This document shows positions 42,885 through 53,705 of a stretch of 64,000 bases of DNA, one piece after another; within the stretch, counting starts at the first letter, position 1, and each line of letters opens with the position of its first letter. The notes beneath the pieces are model-generated. The model was not told where the DNA came from. It saw nothing but the letters and a program-made list of their open reading frames with translations, and ran no database searches. The position numbers and the translations under genes were made by a program. This stretch comes from Protopterus annectens. Lineage: Eukaryota; Chordata; Ceratodontiformes; Protopteridae. The stretch is taken from the NCBI RefSeq assembly GCF_019279795.1, contig NC_056743.1, forward strand, positions 627,183,733 through 627,247,732, given 5' to 3'.

Positions 42885-43954
42885 CAAATTTTTGGCCGCT
42901 CTGAGGTACTGCTTGTGCAGAGAATGAGAAAAGGGGGGAGGTTCTGTGTTATGATGAGCTGAAATGGCTGAGGCGTGGATCTTAATGGAGAAAAAAAAGA
43001 CAGGCCCTTGTGAAGCATCTCAGTTAAGTATTGCAAAATCTGAGGTAAATTGGGCGCTGCTGTGCTCGTCCCTTGAGACTGCTTCCAGGCACAGAATCTT
43101 TTCCATTTTTCAGCATAAGATTTTCTAGTGCTAGGCCTCCTTGCCTCTAAGATGACATCCATCACAGGTTTGCTGAGGGATAATAAGGGTGAGTTTAAGT
43201 AATTAGCCAAGCTGCAAGGTTCAATGTTAGAAGCTGAGGGTGCAGAATCTGGTTCTCCTGCTGAGACAGCAGGGTAGGGGTCTGAGGCAGGTGCCATGGA
43301 GATAACTGCGACACACTGCACAGGAAGGGGTACCAGTGTTGGCGCAGCCAGTCTGGAGCAATCAAAATCATCCTTGGTTTGTCCTGTTTGACTTTTAGAA
43401 CTTTGGAGAGCAGGGGCAGCAGGGGGAAGGCGTAGACTGCTGAAGGACAGAGCATCCACTTTCCAGGCTTGTTTGTGGGGAGTCCCTGTGCAAAACTTGT
43501 CCAATTGGTAGTTCTGGGGGGAGGCAAATAGGTCTATGTCTGGGCTCCCCCATTCGCTTGTCAACATGTTGAAAATCCTTGGGTCCAATTTCCACTCGTG
43601 TGAGTCCATGAGGTTTCTGCTTAGTCCGTCTGCCAGTGTATTTAATTTTCCTGGCAGGAATTGAGCTTGTAGGTGCACTTGATAGCTCAAGGCTGTGCTC
43701 CACAATGCAATGGCTAGTCTGCAGAGGGGGTAGGAATGTGTACCCCCCTGCTTGTTTATGTACCAAATAACCGTGGTGTTGTCAGTCTTTACCATTAGTT
43801 GTCCTGGAATAATGTAGTACTTGAAGGCTGTCATAGCATTCTGTACAGCTAACATTTCTTTCTGATTGATATGTAGGTGCATTTGACTTTGGTTCCATTT
43901 GCCCTGAATCCACTTCACTGCCAGGTGAGGCCCCCCATGCATAGTCTGATGCAT
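42885..43954 (-). pseudogene. H2 RNase H and YR N-terminal part
   Basis: A 356-residue frame spans both: INQKEMLAVQNAMTAF, VKTDNTTVIWYINKQGGTHSYPLC, ADGLSRNLMDSHEWKLDP and IDLFASPQNYQLDKFCTG. It then runs (after frame relocation) into LEARRPSTRKSYAEKWKRFCAWKQSQG, LPQILQYLTEMLHKGLSF of YR. The Pol tail and the YR N-terminus sit in one frame only because indels fused them. The YR catalytic part is deleted at the 42884 junction. Confidence 0.78.
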
Positions 43955-44900
43955 CTGTTAGGGTTTGGGCAGCAGGGGGTAGTTTGAATGGCAGTCCCTT
44001 GTTTTGGTGGCAGGCCTCTGCCCACCAGAGGAACTCTAGCCGTAGACAAGGTATGATAGGAATCATTGTTTCTAGGCTGCGAGAATGTTGACTCCATAGG
44101 CTTTTTAGATACCACTGTAGTTTCCTCATATGCAGTCTTGCATATGGAATTAGAAGAATGCAGGAGGCCATAAGCCCGAAGGCTTGTAGTATTTGTCTGG
44201 CAGACAGCGGGGTTTTTGTGGCCACTTGTTTTAAATAGGTTATCAAATGAATTTGCTTTTCTGGCGTGAGGTAAGCCATCTGGGAAGTTATATTCAAGCT
44301 TGCTCCCAGGAAAGTAATTTGTTGACAGGGTACCAGTTGTGATTTCTTTTAGTTTATGGTGTACCCCCAGACAAGTTAGAACCCTTTTTACAAATGCCAG
44401 ATGATTCAAAAGCATGCACTGGCTTTCTGCCTGAATTAGACAACAGTCCAGGTTTGGGTATATTTGAATACTTCTCTGCCTGCAAAATGCAAAAACTGGA
44501 GCTAGGCACTTTGTGAACATCCTGGGCGCAGTAGACAAGCTAAAGGGCAGTGCAGAGAACTGATAATGTGTGCAGCCTGCTTTGAAATGTAGGTATCTTC
44601 TGCAAGATTCCCTGTTTAGGATGTGCAGGTATGCTTCTTTAAAATCTAGTGTTGCCAACCAGGCGTCTTTGCCTAGCATAGGAAGCTTGTCCCTTTTCCT
44701 CTTCTGGTACCAGATGAATAGCCCCCATGCCTAAGAGAGCAAGTACTTGTTTTTGAGCCTCTGCCCACTGATTTAGGGGCAGGTCCAGCCACCCATTCGG
44801 TATTGGCAAAGTGTGGAAATGAAATCTGTATCCCTGGGACACTATATTTAAAACCCATTTGTCCTGGGTTATGAGTTCCCAATTCTTTGCATGAAGAGCA
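43782..44900 (-). pseudogene. H2 RT, internally deleted
   Basis: Motif A as TLDFKEAYLHILNRESCRRYL, motif B SALPFSLSTAPRMFTKC, motif C altered to YPNLDCCLIQAES (the YLDD pair is damaged). At about 44690 some 125-130 bases encoding the FYSRLFLVPRK ... LDLSILNTYL segment are missing compared with F. The N-terminal piece (YRFHFHTLPIPNGWLDLP) is in another frame. Confidence 0.78.
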
Positions 44901-44905
44901 ATCTT

Positions 44906-46761
44906 TCACCCCAAAGGGGAGGTCAGAAGATAAGTGCTTGAAAATTTTAAAAGGAAGTCAAAGAGACTGTTTACCATAGGGGGGTGTCTTATTTCCAGAT
45001 TTGGAAGTGGAAGCCCCCACCACTGCTTAGTTCCGAGAGTCCCTTGGGACTGAACCCTGGGGTCCTTGCTGTGTCTGGGTTTGGCTTGAGAAGACCTGGA
45101 AGGGGCTGGAAAGGACCAATTCTTAGTAGGCCAGTGCCTACTAAATCTAGGAGGTTGCACTTGTAAAAAATCTTTAACAGTTTGCATAGATTTAGCTTTA
45201 TCTTCCATCTTTTTAAGAACTTCTTCAGCCTTGTTGCCAAACAGGCGGTCCTGATTTAAAGGAGCATCCAACAATTTACCTTTAACATGATCAGGCAAAG
45301 ATTGCTCCTTAAGCCAAGCATGCCTTCTAAGCACAGACCCAGTAACAGCAGCCCTGCAAGAGTCCTCTAAAGAATCAAAGCCACATTGCAAAGTATTTTT
45401 TCCAACTTGTTCAGCAGAATGCATTAAGTCCTGTAAATCTATTTTTCACACAGTCAGGAATCAACAACATTTTCTGTTTAAGCAGTCCAATGACATGTTG
45501 CTGATATTTTAACATATGAAACTGGCAGTTTAAAGCTGATTGCCAAGGTTGCTGAAGTATAACCCTTTTCACCCAGTCTACCCAGCGCCCTGGAGTCTCT
45601 ATCAGAAGGGGCAGGATTTTTAGCAGTAGAAGCCTTAATGACCTTGGGCCCCTGAGAAAGTGTCTCTGGACCTGCAACAGGATTTTTGAAAAGGAACTTG
45701 TGGGACTCAGGAACCCTGTAGTATCCTGTCAGGTTTACTAGGAGCAGGAGGGCAGGGAATCAGGGGACAAACTGGATTCCGTGAAAACATCAACAATGTC
45801 CAGTACAGGAGATATAGCCAAAGGCCTATGCTGAGGTAGAAGAAGGAAATCCCTAAGCCTCTGTTTTGAATCAGAAAATTCCTGACTTTCCCAATGAAAA
45901 TGCTCCCTTAAAGTATGTAAGGTTTCCCCAAAAGAAAAATCCTCAGGAGGGGAAGCAGAGGGAATAGAATCCTCTGCATCAGAATCCTCATAAGTAGGTA
46001 AGGACAAATCCAGGTCATCAGAAGAGTCAGAAGAAACAGAATCCTGATCAGAAGACTCCTAGTCAAGCACAGCCCTAGGACTCAGAGGGCGGGGGGGTTG
46101 ACTACTCCTGATGAGAGTTATTAGATCTTCAGCCATTTTTATCATTTGTTTTTTAGGCATAGGGGCCTGAGCATGTGGCCTGGACGTCATTTCTTTTAGA
46201 CATGGATTGAGATTTAGGCGTTGGTAATGAAGGAGGCGTCGATTTAATAGGCAAGTCCGTAGGCCTGAATACACCCTCAGAAGCCAGTGCCTGCACAGCA
46301 GCTCTGGACCCATCCAAGGTAGAGACATCCGTGGGTTCCATAGTTGAAGTATCTCAAGGCATACCGGACTCCGAATGGGTCTCAGTAGAGGCCTGTGAAT
46401 CAGAAGTAGCAGGTATCAGGGGATGCAAAAGCACCTCACTGAGTACCGGCAAACTGGCGACTGGCTTAGGAGAAGCATCGTCGGCAGTTTTGGACCTTGG
46501 CAGCCTGTCTCAGTCTTTATCTTTGCGTTTTTTTTTCAGAATCCCGGTAGTCGGATGAGTAAGCAATGACATTTCTGGATAATTAAACAGAGAACCGAAA
46601 TATTTATTGGCAAAAATATACAGACGCTGATTAAATAAAGCACAAAACCGACAGCAAGGTATGTCGTGGTCAGGGCCTAGGCAAGGAATACAGTACGAAT
46701 AGAAATCTTTATGAGGTATTTACTTTCCACAAGTAATGCAATTATTAACTTTTACTGACAT
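44906..46761 (-). pseudogene. H2 gag
   Basis: ATG at 46761 (MSVKVNNC). Zinc cluster region is frame-damaged. Later blocks: TLREHFHWESQEFSDSKQRLRDFLLLPQHRPLAISP (45900-45790), QSALNCQFHMLKYQQHVIGLLKQK, SVLRRHAWLKEQSLPDHVKGKLLDAP, and MQTVKDFLQVQPPRFSRHWPTKNWSFPAP with a basic tail. At least four frame changes. Confidence 0.8.
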
Positions 46762-46839
46762 CGGTAAGGAGCAAGAAAACGTTTCCCCAACGGGGTACTC
46801 AGCTTTAAGTTGAAGACTTAAGTTCTGAAACTCGAAAAC

Positions 46840-47079
46840 GAAAATTTCAGGAGTCAGCCGACCGGCACCAGCGAACTGCTTCTGCTTCTGGCACTGCACG
46901 GCAAGGAAGACTGGTGTAATGGCATCAGCTGCATGTTTTATACCCCTGACGACCTGACGTCATGGAAGAAGGGACAGCAACCGACGCAGGACCCAAGACT
47001 TTGTTAATCAGGCCGACTGAGGGCAACCTGTCAGCAGATTACCCCAAATGTAATGACTGCAACAGTGAAACACGAAGAA
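46840..47079 (-). repeat. H2 5' terminal repeat with TATA box
   Basis: Minus-sense GGGGTATAAAACATGC (about 46932-46947). Outer end GAAACACGAAGAA meets the K tip directly. Confidence 0.78.
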
Positions 47080-47310
47080 AGTACAGTTTTGTACCTACCA
47101 TAAATGTAGATGTCCGATAGGAATGCATCTGCAGTCCTTACAAATGGGTTGTCCTGTCGTCAGGCAGCCCTTCGGTCGGCCGGATTCCAAAGTCTGGGTC
47201 TGGCCTCGGCTGGTGTCGCACTTCACCCGTCATAGCTGCAGTTATTCGGGTATAAAGGCATCAGCCGACGCCATTTTCCTCAGTGTTTCTTACCCCAGAT
47301 GCCAGGTGCC
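47080..47310 (-). repeat. Element K 3' terminal repeat
   Basis: Contains GCATCTGCAGTCCTTACAAATGGG-like tip-proximal sequence and the plus-strand TATA-like GGGTATAAAGGC (47249-47260). Inverted relative to 52440-52676. Confidence 0.87.
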
Positions 47311-47490
47311 CTCTTGGAAGGCTAAATTTGGATAAATGCCAATGATTCCAAATAGTAGAGAGCAAATACAAAAAATAAGCATGTATGTACATATATACAA
47401 ACAAATACACCATAATAGATTCCCCCAGCTAGCTATAAGATGGGCAAATACCCTAGGAGCACCACAGAGGGGAAGGCGGGCGGGTAATCC

Positions 47491-47587
47491 TGACTGCAGA
47501 TGCATTCCTATCGGACATCTACATTTATGGTAGGTACAAAACTGTACTATGTCCTTCAAGGATGCATCTGCAGTCCTTACAAATGGG
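47491..47587 (-). repeat. Element K internal complementary region
   Basis: Halves meet at AAAACTGTACT | ATGTCCTTCAAG (47548/47549). Confidence 0.88.
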
Positions 47588-47639
47588 TAGAATACCATAG
47601 CCAAACTGAGGGAGGTGGACAAATAAAGTTATGGTGTAG

Positions 47640-48887
47640 TTAGGATCCCTTGCAAAACAGCAGTGGCAAAGCCTGCTCGGGATCTAGAGTATAAAGGTAA
47701 ATTATAATGCTTGGCAAATGTATGCACGGAGCTCCAAGTAGCAGCTTCTAAAATGTCCTTGGTAGCCACTCCTCGTAAGAAGGCTGTGGTAGTGGCTGTT
47801 GCCCTTGTAGAGTGAGGCCTGATGTTCTCTGGAGTTTTCTTTCCATGGTAGGAGTAACAAAATCTAATGCAATTTCCTATCCACTTGGAGATTGTCTGTT
47901 TTGAAATTGCTTTTCCTTCCTTCCTGTTGCATATGCTACCAGTAGCTGGTCAGTTTTTCTATTGCCCTTGGTCCTGTCCAGGTAATAGCGTAATTGTCTA
48001 TGTACATCCAAGGTTTGTAGCAGTCTTTCTCCCCTGTTCTGTGGGTTAGGGAAGAATGTAGGTAGGTGGATAGCCTGATTTAAAGAAACTCTGGAAACCA
48101 CCTTAGGCATAAAGGAAGGATTTGTTCTCATGGACACTCTATCTTGATGGAAGATCAGGAAGGGTTGCACTGCCATTAATGCCTGAAGTTCAGATACCCT
48201 TCTTGCTGAAGTGATTGCCAGCAGGAAAGCAGTCTTCCATGATAAGTATTGCAATTCTGCTGTTGCTGCTGGTTCGAAAGGAGGAAGTGTCAATTTTTCT
48301 AGCACAAAGTTCAAGTCCCATGCTGGTAATGGTGGCTTCCTAGGAGGCTTTACCCTCTCAAACTGTCTGAGCAGAGGATGTGAGAAGACAGGAGGATCCA
48401 AGTCGTATTCTGCTGAAATAGCTGATGCATGAATCTTGATGGAGGAATAGGACAGGCCTGTGTGGAAGAGCTCTGTCAAGTATTCCAGAATGTTGGCTAT
48501 GTTTACCAGTGACACATCATCTCCTTTTTCAGTACTCCAAATGAGATATCTTTTCCATTTTGCTGAATAATTTTTTCTTGTTGAGGGTCTGCGAGCCTCA
48601 AGGATAATGTCTTTAACCCTTTGGGATAAATTTGGGTTAATTGGTCTTATGCAATGTTCCAGGCAGTCAGCTGCAGAGTTTTCAGGTTTGGATGCAGATT
48701 GTTGTAGTTGTTCTGTGTTAACAGCAAGGGAACCAGGGGTAGTGGCCATATTTGTTCCTGAGACATGCTCCTCAGTAATGGGTACCAATGTTGCCTTGGC
48801 CAGTCTGGAGCTATCAGAATGATCCTTGGACGGTCCTCTTTGATCTTCAATAGCACTTTGTGCATCAAGGAAGTGGTGGAAATGCAT
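47640..48887 (-). pseudogene. Element K tyrosine recombinase, one frameshift near 47920
   Basis: A 336-residue frame (48887 to 47877) has LEARRPSTRKNYSAKWKRYLIWS, YSSIKIHASAISAEYDLDPPVFSHPLLRQF, LPAWDLNFVLEKLTLPPFEPAA, SARRVSELQALMAVQPF (first Arg) and LDVHRQLRYYLDRTKGNRKTDQLLVAYATG. Near 47920 the frame slips. The remainder to 47640 still encodes the HSTRA (His-x-x-Arg), ATWSSVHTF and KHY blocks in another frame. Its beginning overlaps the end of pol, as usual for DIRS. Confidence 0.87.
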
Positions 48888-50637
48888 ATGCTGTCAGGTT
48901 TTTCCAACTGAAGGATAGGGAGTCCACCTTCCAAGCAAGTGGGTGGTACGTCCTTGTGCAGAATTTCTTTAGTTGGTGATTGCGTGGGGATGCAAATAAG
49001 TCTATTTCTGGGAGTCCCCATTTTCTTGTAATGGTTTTGAAGATGTCCGGATGCAGCATCCATTCGTGGGCATCCGTGGTAGTCCTGCTTAAAATGTCTG
49101 CTAGGATGTTTTCTTTTCCTGGTACAAAAATTGCTTTTAACTGTATGTTGTAGCTCAGGGCCACATTCCAGAGATCCAGTGCCATCCGCAAAGAGGATAA
49201 GTGTGTGCCTCCCTGTTTGTTGATGTACCACATAACTGTGGTGTTGTCTGTCCTTATCATCAGTAGACCTTGCTGAAGGAATGGTCTGAATGCCTGAATT
49301 GCCAGTTTTACTGCCAGCATTTCCTTTAGATTTATGTGTAGGTGCAGCTGGTTTTGAGACCATAAGCCTTGTATGCACTTGTCCAGCATGTGTGCCCCCC
49401 AACCGAGGTCTGAGGCGTCTGTCGTGATGGTTTGGCTTGGTTGAGTACTGTGAAAAGGCAATCCTGTGTTTGATTGACAAGCCTGAGCCCACCATAGGAA
49501 TTCTTGCTTCAGGCATGGAATAATGGGAATCTGGGTTTCCAAGCTGTGCTTGTGTTGAGACCATAAATTCCTTAGGTACCACTGTAGTTTTCTCATATTC
49601 AGTCTGGCATGAGGAACCAATATTATGCAGGATGCCATGAAGCCCAAGGCCTGCAGAACTTTTCTTGCTGTCAGATGGTTCTGTTTTGTTAAGGCCAAGA
49701 CGTAGAGAGGTAGCTGCTCCTGTTTTTCTACTGTTAGGAATGCCATTTGCCTTGATGTGTCCAACTCTGCACCCAAAAAGGTTATTCTCTGGGATGGTAT
49801 CAGTCTTGACTTTTTTAAATTGACTGTGTATCCCAGGGCTTGTAGCAGATAAATGACCCTTTGTAAATCTTCTGCTAGCTTGCTTTCGTTGTCCGCTTGT
49901 ATCAGGCAGTCGTCCAGGTATGGGTAGATTTGGATTCCCTGAAGCCTGCAATGAGCAATTACTGATGCCAGGCATTTCGTGAACACTCTGGGCGCAGTAG
50001 ATAAGCCAAAGGGCAATGCTGAGAATTGATAATGCTCTGATCCTGCAAGAAATCTGAGGTATCTTCTGCAGTTTGGTCGTATGGGGACGTGCAGGTATGC
50101 CTCCTTGAGATCTAGAGTCACCAGCCAAGACTCCTTGCCCAGCATGGGAAGAAGCTGCTGTAGGGTCAGCATTTTGAATTTTGGAACAATGAGGAATGTG
50201 TTTAAAGCGGACAAGTCGAGAATAGGTCTCCATTTGCCTTCTTTTCTTGGTACCAGGAAGAGTCTGGAGTAAAACCCCTTCCCTTGCTCCATAGGTGGTA
50301 CCTTTTCTACAGCTCTCATCCTTAAGTGGGATATTTGTTTTAGTGCTTCTGCCTTTTGATTTGGAGGTAGGTTTGGCATTCCTCTCTTCCCTGGTAGAGT
50401 ATGGAACTGAAACCTGTAACCTTGGTCTATTATCTGTAAAATCCACTTGTCTCTTGTGATGTAATGCCAGTTTGTCGTAAATAAGGCTAGCTTCCCGCCT
50501 AAGGGTGCTTGCAGTTGTTCCCTGGTAGGCGGTGCCAGAGCCAAGTCACTGTGATTGACCTGTAGTTGTGGTGGTGGCTGTGTCTGTGGCTGTGCCTCGC
50601 TGGTTGTTGCCCTGCCACTGATGTCCTCTGTAAGCAC
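48865..50637 (-). CDS. Element K Pol: RT and RNase H, intact 590 aa
   Basis: The longest uninterrupted Pol in the window. RT: APLGGKLALFTTNWHYITRDKW, FYSRLFLVPRKEGKWRPILDL, TLDLKEAYLHVPI (motif A), QFSALPFGLSTAPRVFTKC (motif B), YLDD at residues 240-243. Connection: ALGFMASCIILVPHARLNMRKLQWYL. RNase H: TITTDASDLGWGAHM, INLKEMLAVKLAI, MIRTDNTTVMWYINKQGGTH, ADILSRTTTDAHEWMLHP, with all four acidic residues present. The open frame begins with GTG at 50637, inside the gag end (overlap at least 92 nt, +1 frame), so translation probably depends on gag rather than its own start. It would copy the element RNA into DNA. Confidence 0.9.
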   Translation of the reverse strand: MLTEDISGRATTSEAQPQTQPPPQLQVNHSDLALAPPTREQLQAPLGGKLALFTTNWHYITRDKWILQIIDQGYRFQFHTLPGKRGMPNLPPNQKAEALKQISHLRMRAVEKVPPMEQGKGFYSRLFLVPRKEGKWRPILDLSALNTFLIVPKFKMLTLQQLLPMLGKESWLVTLDLKEAYLHVPIRPNCRRYLRFLAGSEHYQFSALPFGLSTAPRVFTKCLASVIAHCRLQGIQIYPYLDDCLIQADNESKLAEDLQRVIYLLQALGYTVNLKKSRLIPSQRITFLGAELDTSRQMAFLTVEKQEQLPLYVLALTKQNHLTARKVLQALGFMASCIILVPHARLNMRKLQWYLRNLWSQHKHSLETQIPIIPCLKQEFLWWAQACQSNTGLPFHSTQPSQTITTDASDLGWGAHMLDKCIQGLWSQNQLHLHINLKEMLAVKLAIQAFRPFLQQGLLMIRTDNTTVMWYINKQGGTHLSSLRMALDLWNVALSYNIQLKAIFVPGKENILADILSRTTTDAHEWMLHPDIFKTITRKWGLPEIDLFASPRNHQLKKFCTRTYHPLAWKVDSLSFSWKNLTAYAFPPLP

Positions 50638-52356
50638 CCCTGGATTGGCTTCTGCCTCTTGAACGCCTATTCCTGCCTCTCTGAGTTCTGGAGGAGTCTG
50701 GAAAGGACCAATTCTTGGAGGGCCAATTCCTGCTAAACCTCGGAGGTTGGACCTGTAAGAAATCTTTTACTGTTTGGACAGATTTTGCCTTCTCTTCCAT
50801 CTTCTTCAGTACTTGTTGTGCAGGAGAGCCAAACAAATTCATCTTATCCATAGGAGCATCTAATAGTTTTGATTTGACATGGTCTGGTAAGGCCTGTTCT
50901 TTTAGCCATGCATGCCTTCTGATGACTGTGCCAGTCATGGCTGATCTAAAGGAAGCCTCCAGTGCATCATAGCCGCATTTTAGGGAATGGTTACTGACTT
51001 GCTGAATGTTATGTACCATTTCCTGCACATATTTTTTGTCTACCGTTTCATCTGAGGACACTTTTTTGGTTAACTGATCTAGCAAAAATTCTTGATACTG
51101 CATCATGTGAAATTGACAGTTCAAGGCCCTAGCTGAAAGAGTAGCAGAAGTGTAAACTTTTTTACCCAATCTCTAAGGATCTGGATTCCCTTTCAGAGGG
51201 AGGGTTTTTGGCAGAGGTGGCTGCTACAGCCTTAGGTCCTTGGGAGATAGTCTCTGGATCTGCAAGGGGAGCCTTATACAAGTGGTAATGTGTGTCCGGG
51301 ACCCTGTAGTATCTATTGGGCTTAACAGGGGCCGGAGGCAGAGAATCAGGAGCAGTACAAGCATCATTAAATGCATCATCTACAACAGAAAGAACTGGAG
51401 GTATGGCTAAAGGCCTATGTTGTGGTAAATGCAGAAAAGTTCTAAGCCTTTTTCTGGAATCTGAAAAATCCTGGCCCTGCCACAGAAATTGTTCCCTCAT
51501 AGCATGCAGGGTTTCCCCAAAGGAAAATTCCTCAGGCGGAGAGGCAGAAGGAATGGACTCTTCACCATCAGAGTCTTCATAAGGGGAGTAAGGGGCCTCT
51601 GGAGGGTCTGTATCATTTGAGTCATTAGAGGAATTATCTGTAGACACTGGCTCAGGGGGCTCTGCTCTAGGCCTTTTCTCTGGAGGCGGGTGAGAGGCCC
51701 TGTCTGGTTGAGGTTGGGATCCTCGGATTAAAGAAATGAGATCCTCTGCTAAACTAAGCATTTGTGAACTAGAGCTAGGCCTGTGAAAGGGGGGCTTAGC
51801 AGGCACAGATTTAGTAGTTTTAGCTGCTTTAGCCCTGGCAAAGGCCTTAATGGACATGGCTGCAGGTGGCCTAGCAGCTCCACGTGCAGGGGTTGAAATA
51901 TCCAAGGGAATAGTGTCTGATAATTCCTGAGAAACTGTAACAGTAGGTGGGATATCAGAAGCAGATTCCACGAGGTTAGAAGAGGCCTCGGCAGGAGGAA
52001 AGTTTTCGGCTGAAGGAGGAACCGCTTGCTCGGTTTCAGCCGAAACAGAGACACTCGGTTATTTAACCGCGGTTTCGGCCGAAACCGCGGACCGCGAGTG
52101 TCGGTCCTTTTCCTTGCGTTTTTTTAGATATTTGCGAAGTCTGAGGATCCGACGGCATAATAAAAGCAAAATCGGAGCCGAAAAACTCCTCAGCAAACTC
52201 CGACCGACGTCTAAGCGCCCGCCGGTTAAAAGAAGCACAGGCTAGACAAGCTGCGACGTCATGGTCTGGGCCTAGACAAGGTAAGCAGTAAGAGTGGAAA
52301 TCTTTATGAGGTATTTTTTTCCTACAAGTTAAACAGTTATTCACTTTTTCTGACAT
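50546..52356 (-). pseudogene. Element K gag (three frames)
   Basis: ATG at 52356: MSEKVNNCLTCRKKIPHKDF, HSYCLPCLGPDHDVAACLAC, a full Cys/His cluster. Breaks lie near 52060 and 51165. The 269-residue middle frame (51971 to 51162) has SSSQMLSLAEDLISLIRGSQ, SASPPEEFSFGETLHAMREQF and NRYYRVPDTHYHLYKAPLADPE. The 207-residue last frame has GKKVYTSATLSARALNCQFHMMQYQ, RRHAWLKEQALPDHVKSKLLDAP and VKDFLQVQPPRFSRNWPSKN, then a basic RGRNRRSRGRSQSRG tail. Two indels separate it from an intact gene. Confidence 0.86.
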
Positions 52357-52429
52357 CGGCTGAGGCAAGAAAGAGTCCCCAATGGGGTACTTAGCTTTTT
52401 AGAAGTCTTCGAAGTAGTTTTCGGTAGTA

Positions 52430-52676
52430 GTAATCTCTGGTTCTGACCGACCGGCACTTGCGAACAGCTTCTGCTTCGGGTGCCACGCGGCAAGAAAGAC
52501 TGGGGAAAATGGCGTCGGCTGATGCCTTTATACCAGAATAACTGCAGCTATGACGTCGGGTGAAGTGCGACACCAGCCGAGGCCAGACCCAGACTTTGGA
52601 ATCCGGCCGACCGAAGGGCTGCCTGACGACAGGACAACCCATTTGTAAGGACTGCAGATGCATCCTTGAAGGACAT
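52430..52676 (-). repeat. Element K 5' terminal repeat
   Basis: Minus-sense ATGTCCTTCAAGGATGCATC start and TATA-like GGTATAAAGGCATC (about 52521-52534). Nearly identical to A 1961-2202. Confidence 0.85.
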
Positions 52677-52713
52677 CTTCCCAAGTGTGATGACTGCAAC
52701 AGTGAAACACAAA
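52677..52713 (-). repeat. Element H 5' tip remnant
   Basis: CCAAGTGTGATGACTGCAAC is the exact inverse of CAGTCATCACACTTGG in the H 3' repeat (35096-35112), so it is the outer end of H. It ends GAAACACAAAAT, worn from the expected GAAGAACAT, and CR1-a coding sequence follows. Confidence 0.75.
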
Positions 52714-53554
52714 ATATTTGCCTCATGTATACAGACTACCCTCCTCTTCTACCACCTAGGAATTCAATATGTGAGAGATTCAATTACATTAAGAACCTAG
52801 AATCCTTGCTGGCTCAATCACAAGCCAGTACATCTGCACTGAGAAGGCTGTCTGGACAAACACCACAAGCACTACACCTCTACCACCACCCACACTTGTA
52901 CAGTACATTCCTACATATGTGGAGGTTCTCAACAAAAATATACCTAAACAAAAGAGACCTCTGAGGCAAAAGCACACACGCACATCACAACCCACCGCAC
53001 CAGACATCACACATATTACACATACCTGCGTCTCACAGCCTCTAAGGCCCAGCCACGAACCCAACATACTAGTCATAGGAGATTATCGTGAGACATACAG
53101 ATGTGCACCCTTCATCAGGCTAGCCAAGGGGAAAGTCACGGAAGTTGCTTGTCAGGTGCTAGAATCCACCATAATCACTCACGTACTCAAGTCTCTCAAC
53201 AACAGGTACTGTTACGACTCTGTCATAGTCAATGTTGGTGTGAATGACTTGAAACGTACCTCCCTGGACTTTATAAAGAGAGACATGATTGAGCTCGCTG
53301 AATGTGTGTCCCAGGCAGGTACGTCTCTAGCCTTAAGCAGCATCCTACCGTCGCCCAGAATAATGCCTCAGTACAAACAGAAAATGCCTAACAATTGGCT
53401 TAGTTTCTGGTGTTATTCCCAGGAGATCCAGTACCTGACAGCCTGGGAGGACATGATTGACAGACCACAATACTTTGCCAGAGATGGTCAGCTTTCGCCC
53501 CTGGGCTTCAGGCTTCTGGCAAAGGCCCTTGCCTCCCCCATAGTCCTTTTTTAG
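52714..53554 (+). pseudogene. CR1-a ORF1 (zinc motif and SGNH/GDSL esterase), catalytic residues lost
   Basis: Continues from QCS at 35040 as NICLMYTDYPPLLPPRNSIC. A frame break near 52930 follows, then a 211-residue frame to 53554. This holds the esterase-like domain known in CR1 ORF1: NILVIGD, NVGVNDLKRTSLDFIKRDMIELAE, LSSILPSPRIMPQY and FARDGQLSPLGFRLLAKAL. Compared with CR1-b the GDS nucleophile Ser is Tyr (GDY), and the DGLHLSPLG His is lost by deletion (DGQLSPLG). Enzymatically dead by inspection. Confidence 0.83.
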
Positions 53555-53608
53555 GCAAAGTCACGAGGACAAAATTAACAAAAAAAGTCTTCCAAATGAA
53601 ATTTAAAG

Positions 53609-53705
53609 GTTGTGCTGCTAAACACTAGGGGTCTTAGCATGAAACTACATTCACTGCATGCATTTCTACCCCTGAAAGATGCTGACATTTGTACAGTCAC
53701 TGAAA
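53609..53705 (+). pseudogene. CR1-a ORF2 start (endonuclease)
   Basis: VVLLNTRGLSMKLHSLHAFL, then PLKDADICTVTE, matches VMLLNARSLNLKMHALETLL and ENIDICAVTETWF of CR1-b, the N-terminal beta strand and catalytic-Glu region of the APE-type endonuclease. Interrupted by J right after the conserved Glu. Confidence 0.8.

Larger units (their letters stand above)
42885..47079 (-). mobile_element. DIRS element H2 (family 1-like), 3' end deleted
   Basis: Begins in mid-YR at the junction with H, then runs complete through RNase H, RT, gag and 5' repeat to GAAACACGAAGAA (47079), where K starts. Its 5' end sequence (CCCCAAATGTAATGACTGC) differs from the H end preserved at 52681 (CCAAGTGTGATGACTGC), so H2 is a separate copy rather than H itself. 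Confidence 0.78.
47080..52676 (-). mobile_element. DIRS element K (family 4), near full length
   Basis: 5.60 kb from AGTACAGTTTTGTACC to AAGGACAT, with both repeats, ICR, YR, uninterrupted pol and gag in pieces. Inserted exactly at the outer tip of H2; beyond K lies a 37-base remnant of the H 5' tip, then CR1-a ORF1. Same family as A. Confidence 0.92.
52714..53705 (+). mobile_element. LINE CR1-a, second piece
   Basis: Continues the LINE begun at 33800: remainder of ORF1 and the first about 32 codons of the endonuclease ORF2, ending at the tip of J. The rest must lie beyond J, outside the window. Confidence 0.85.

Noticed and set aside
52677-52713. Remnant after K as an extension of the K 5' end
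   Set aside because: The matching element A ends at GGACAT and the remnant is the inverse of the H 3' repeat, so it belongs to H.
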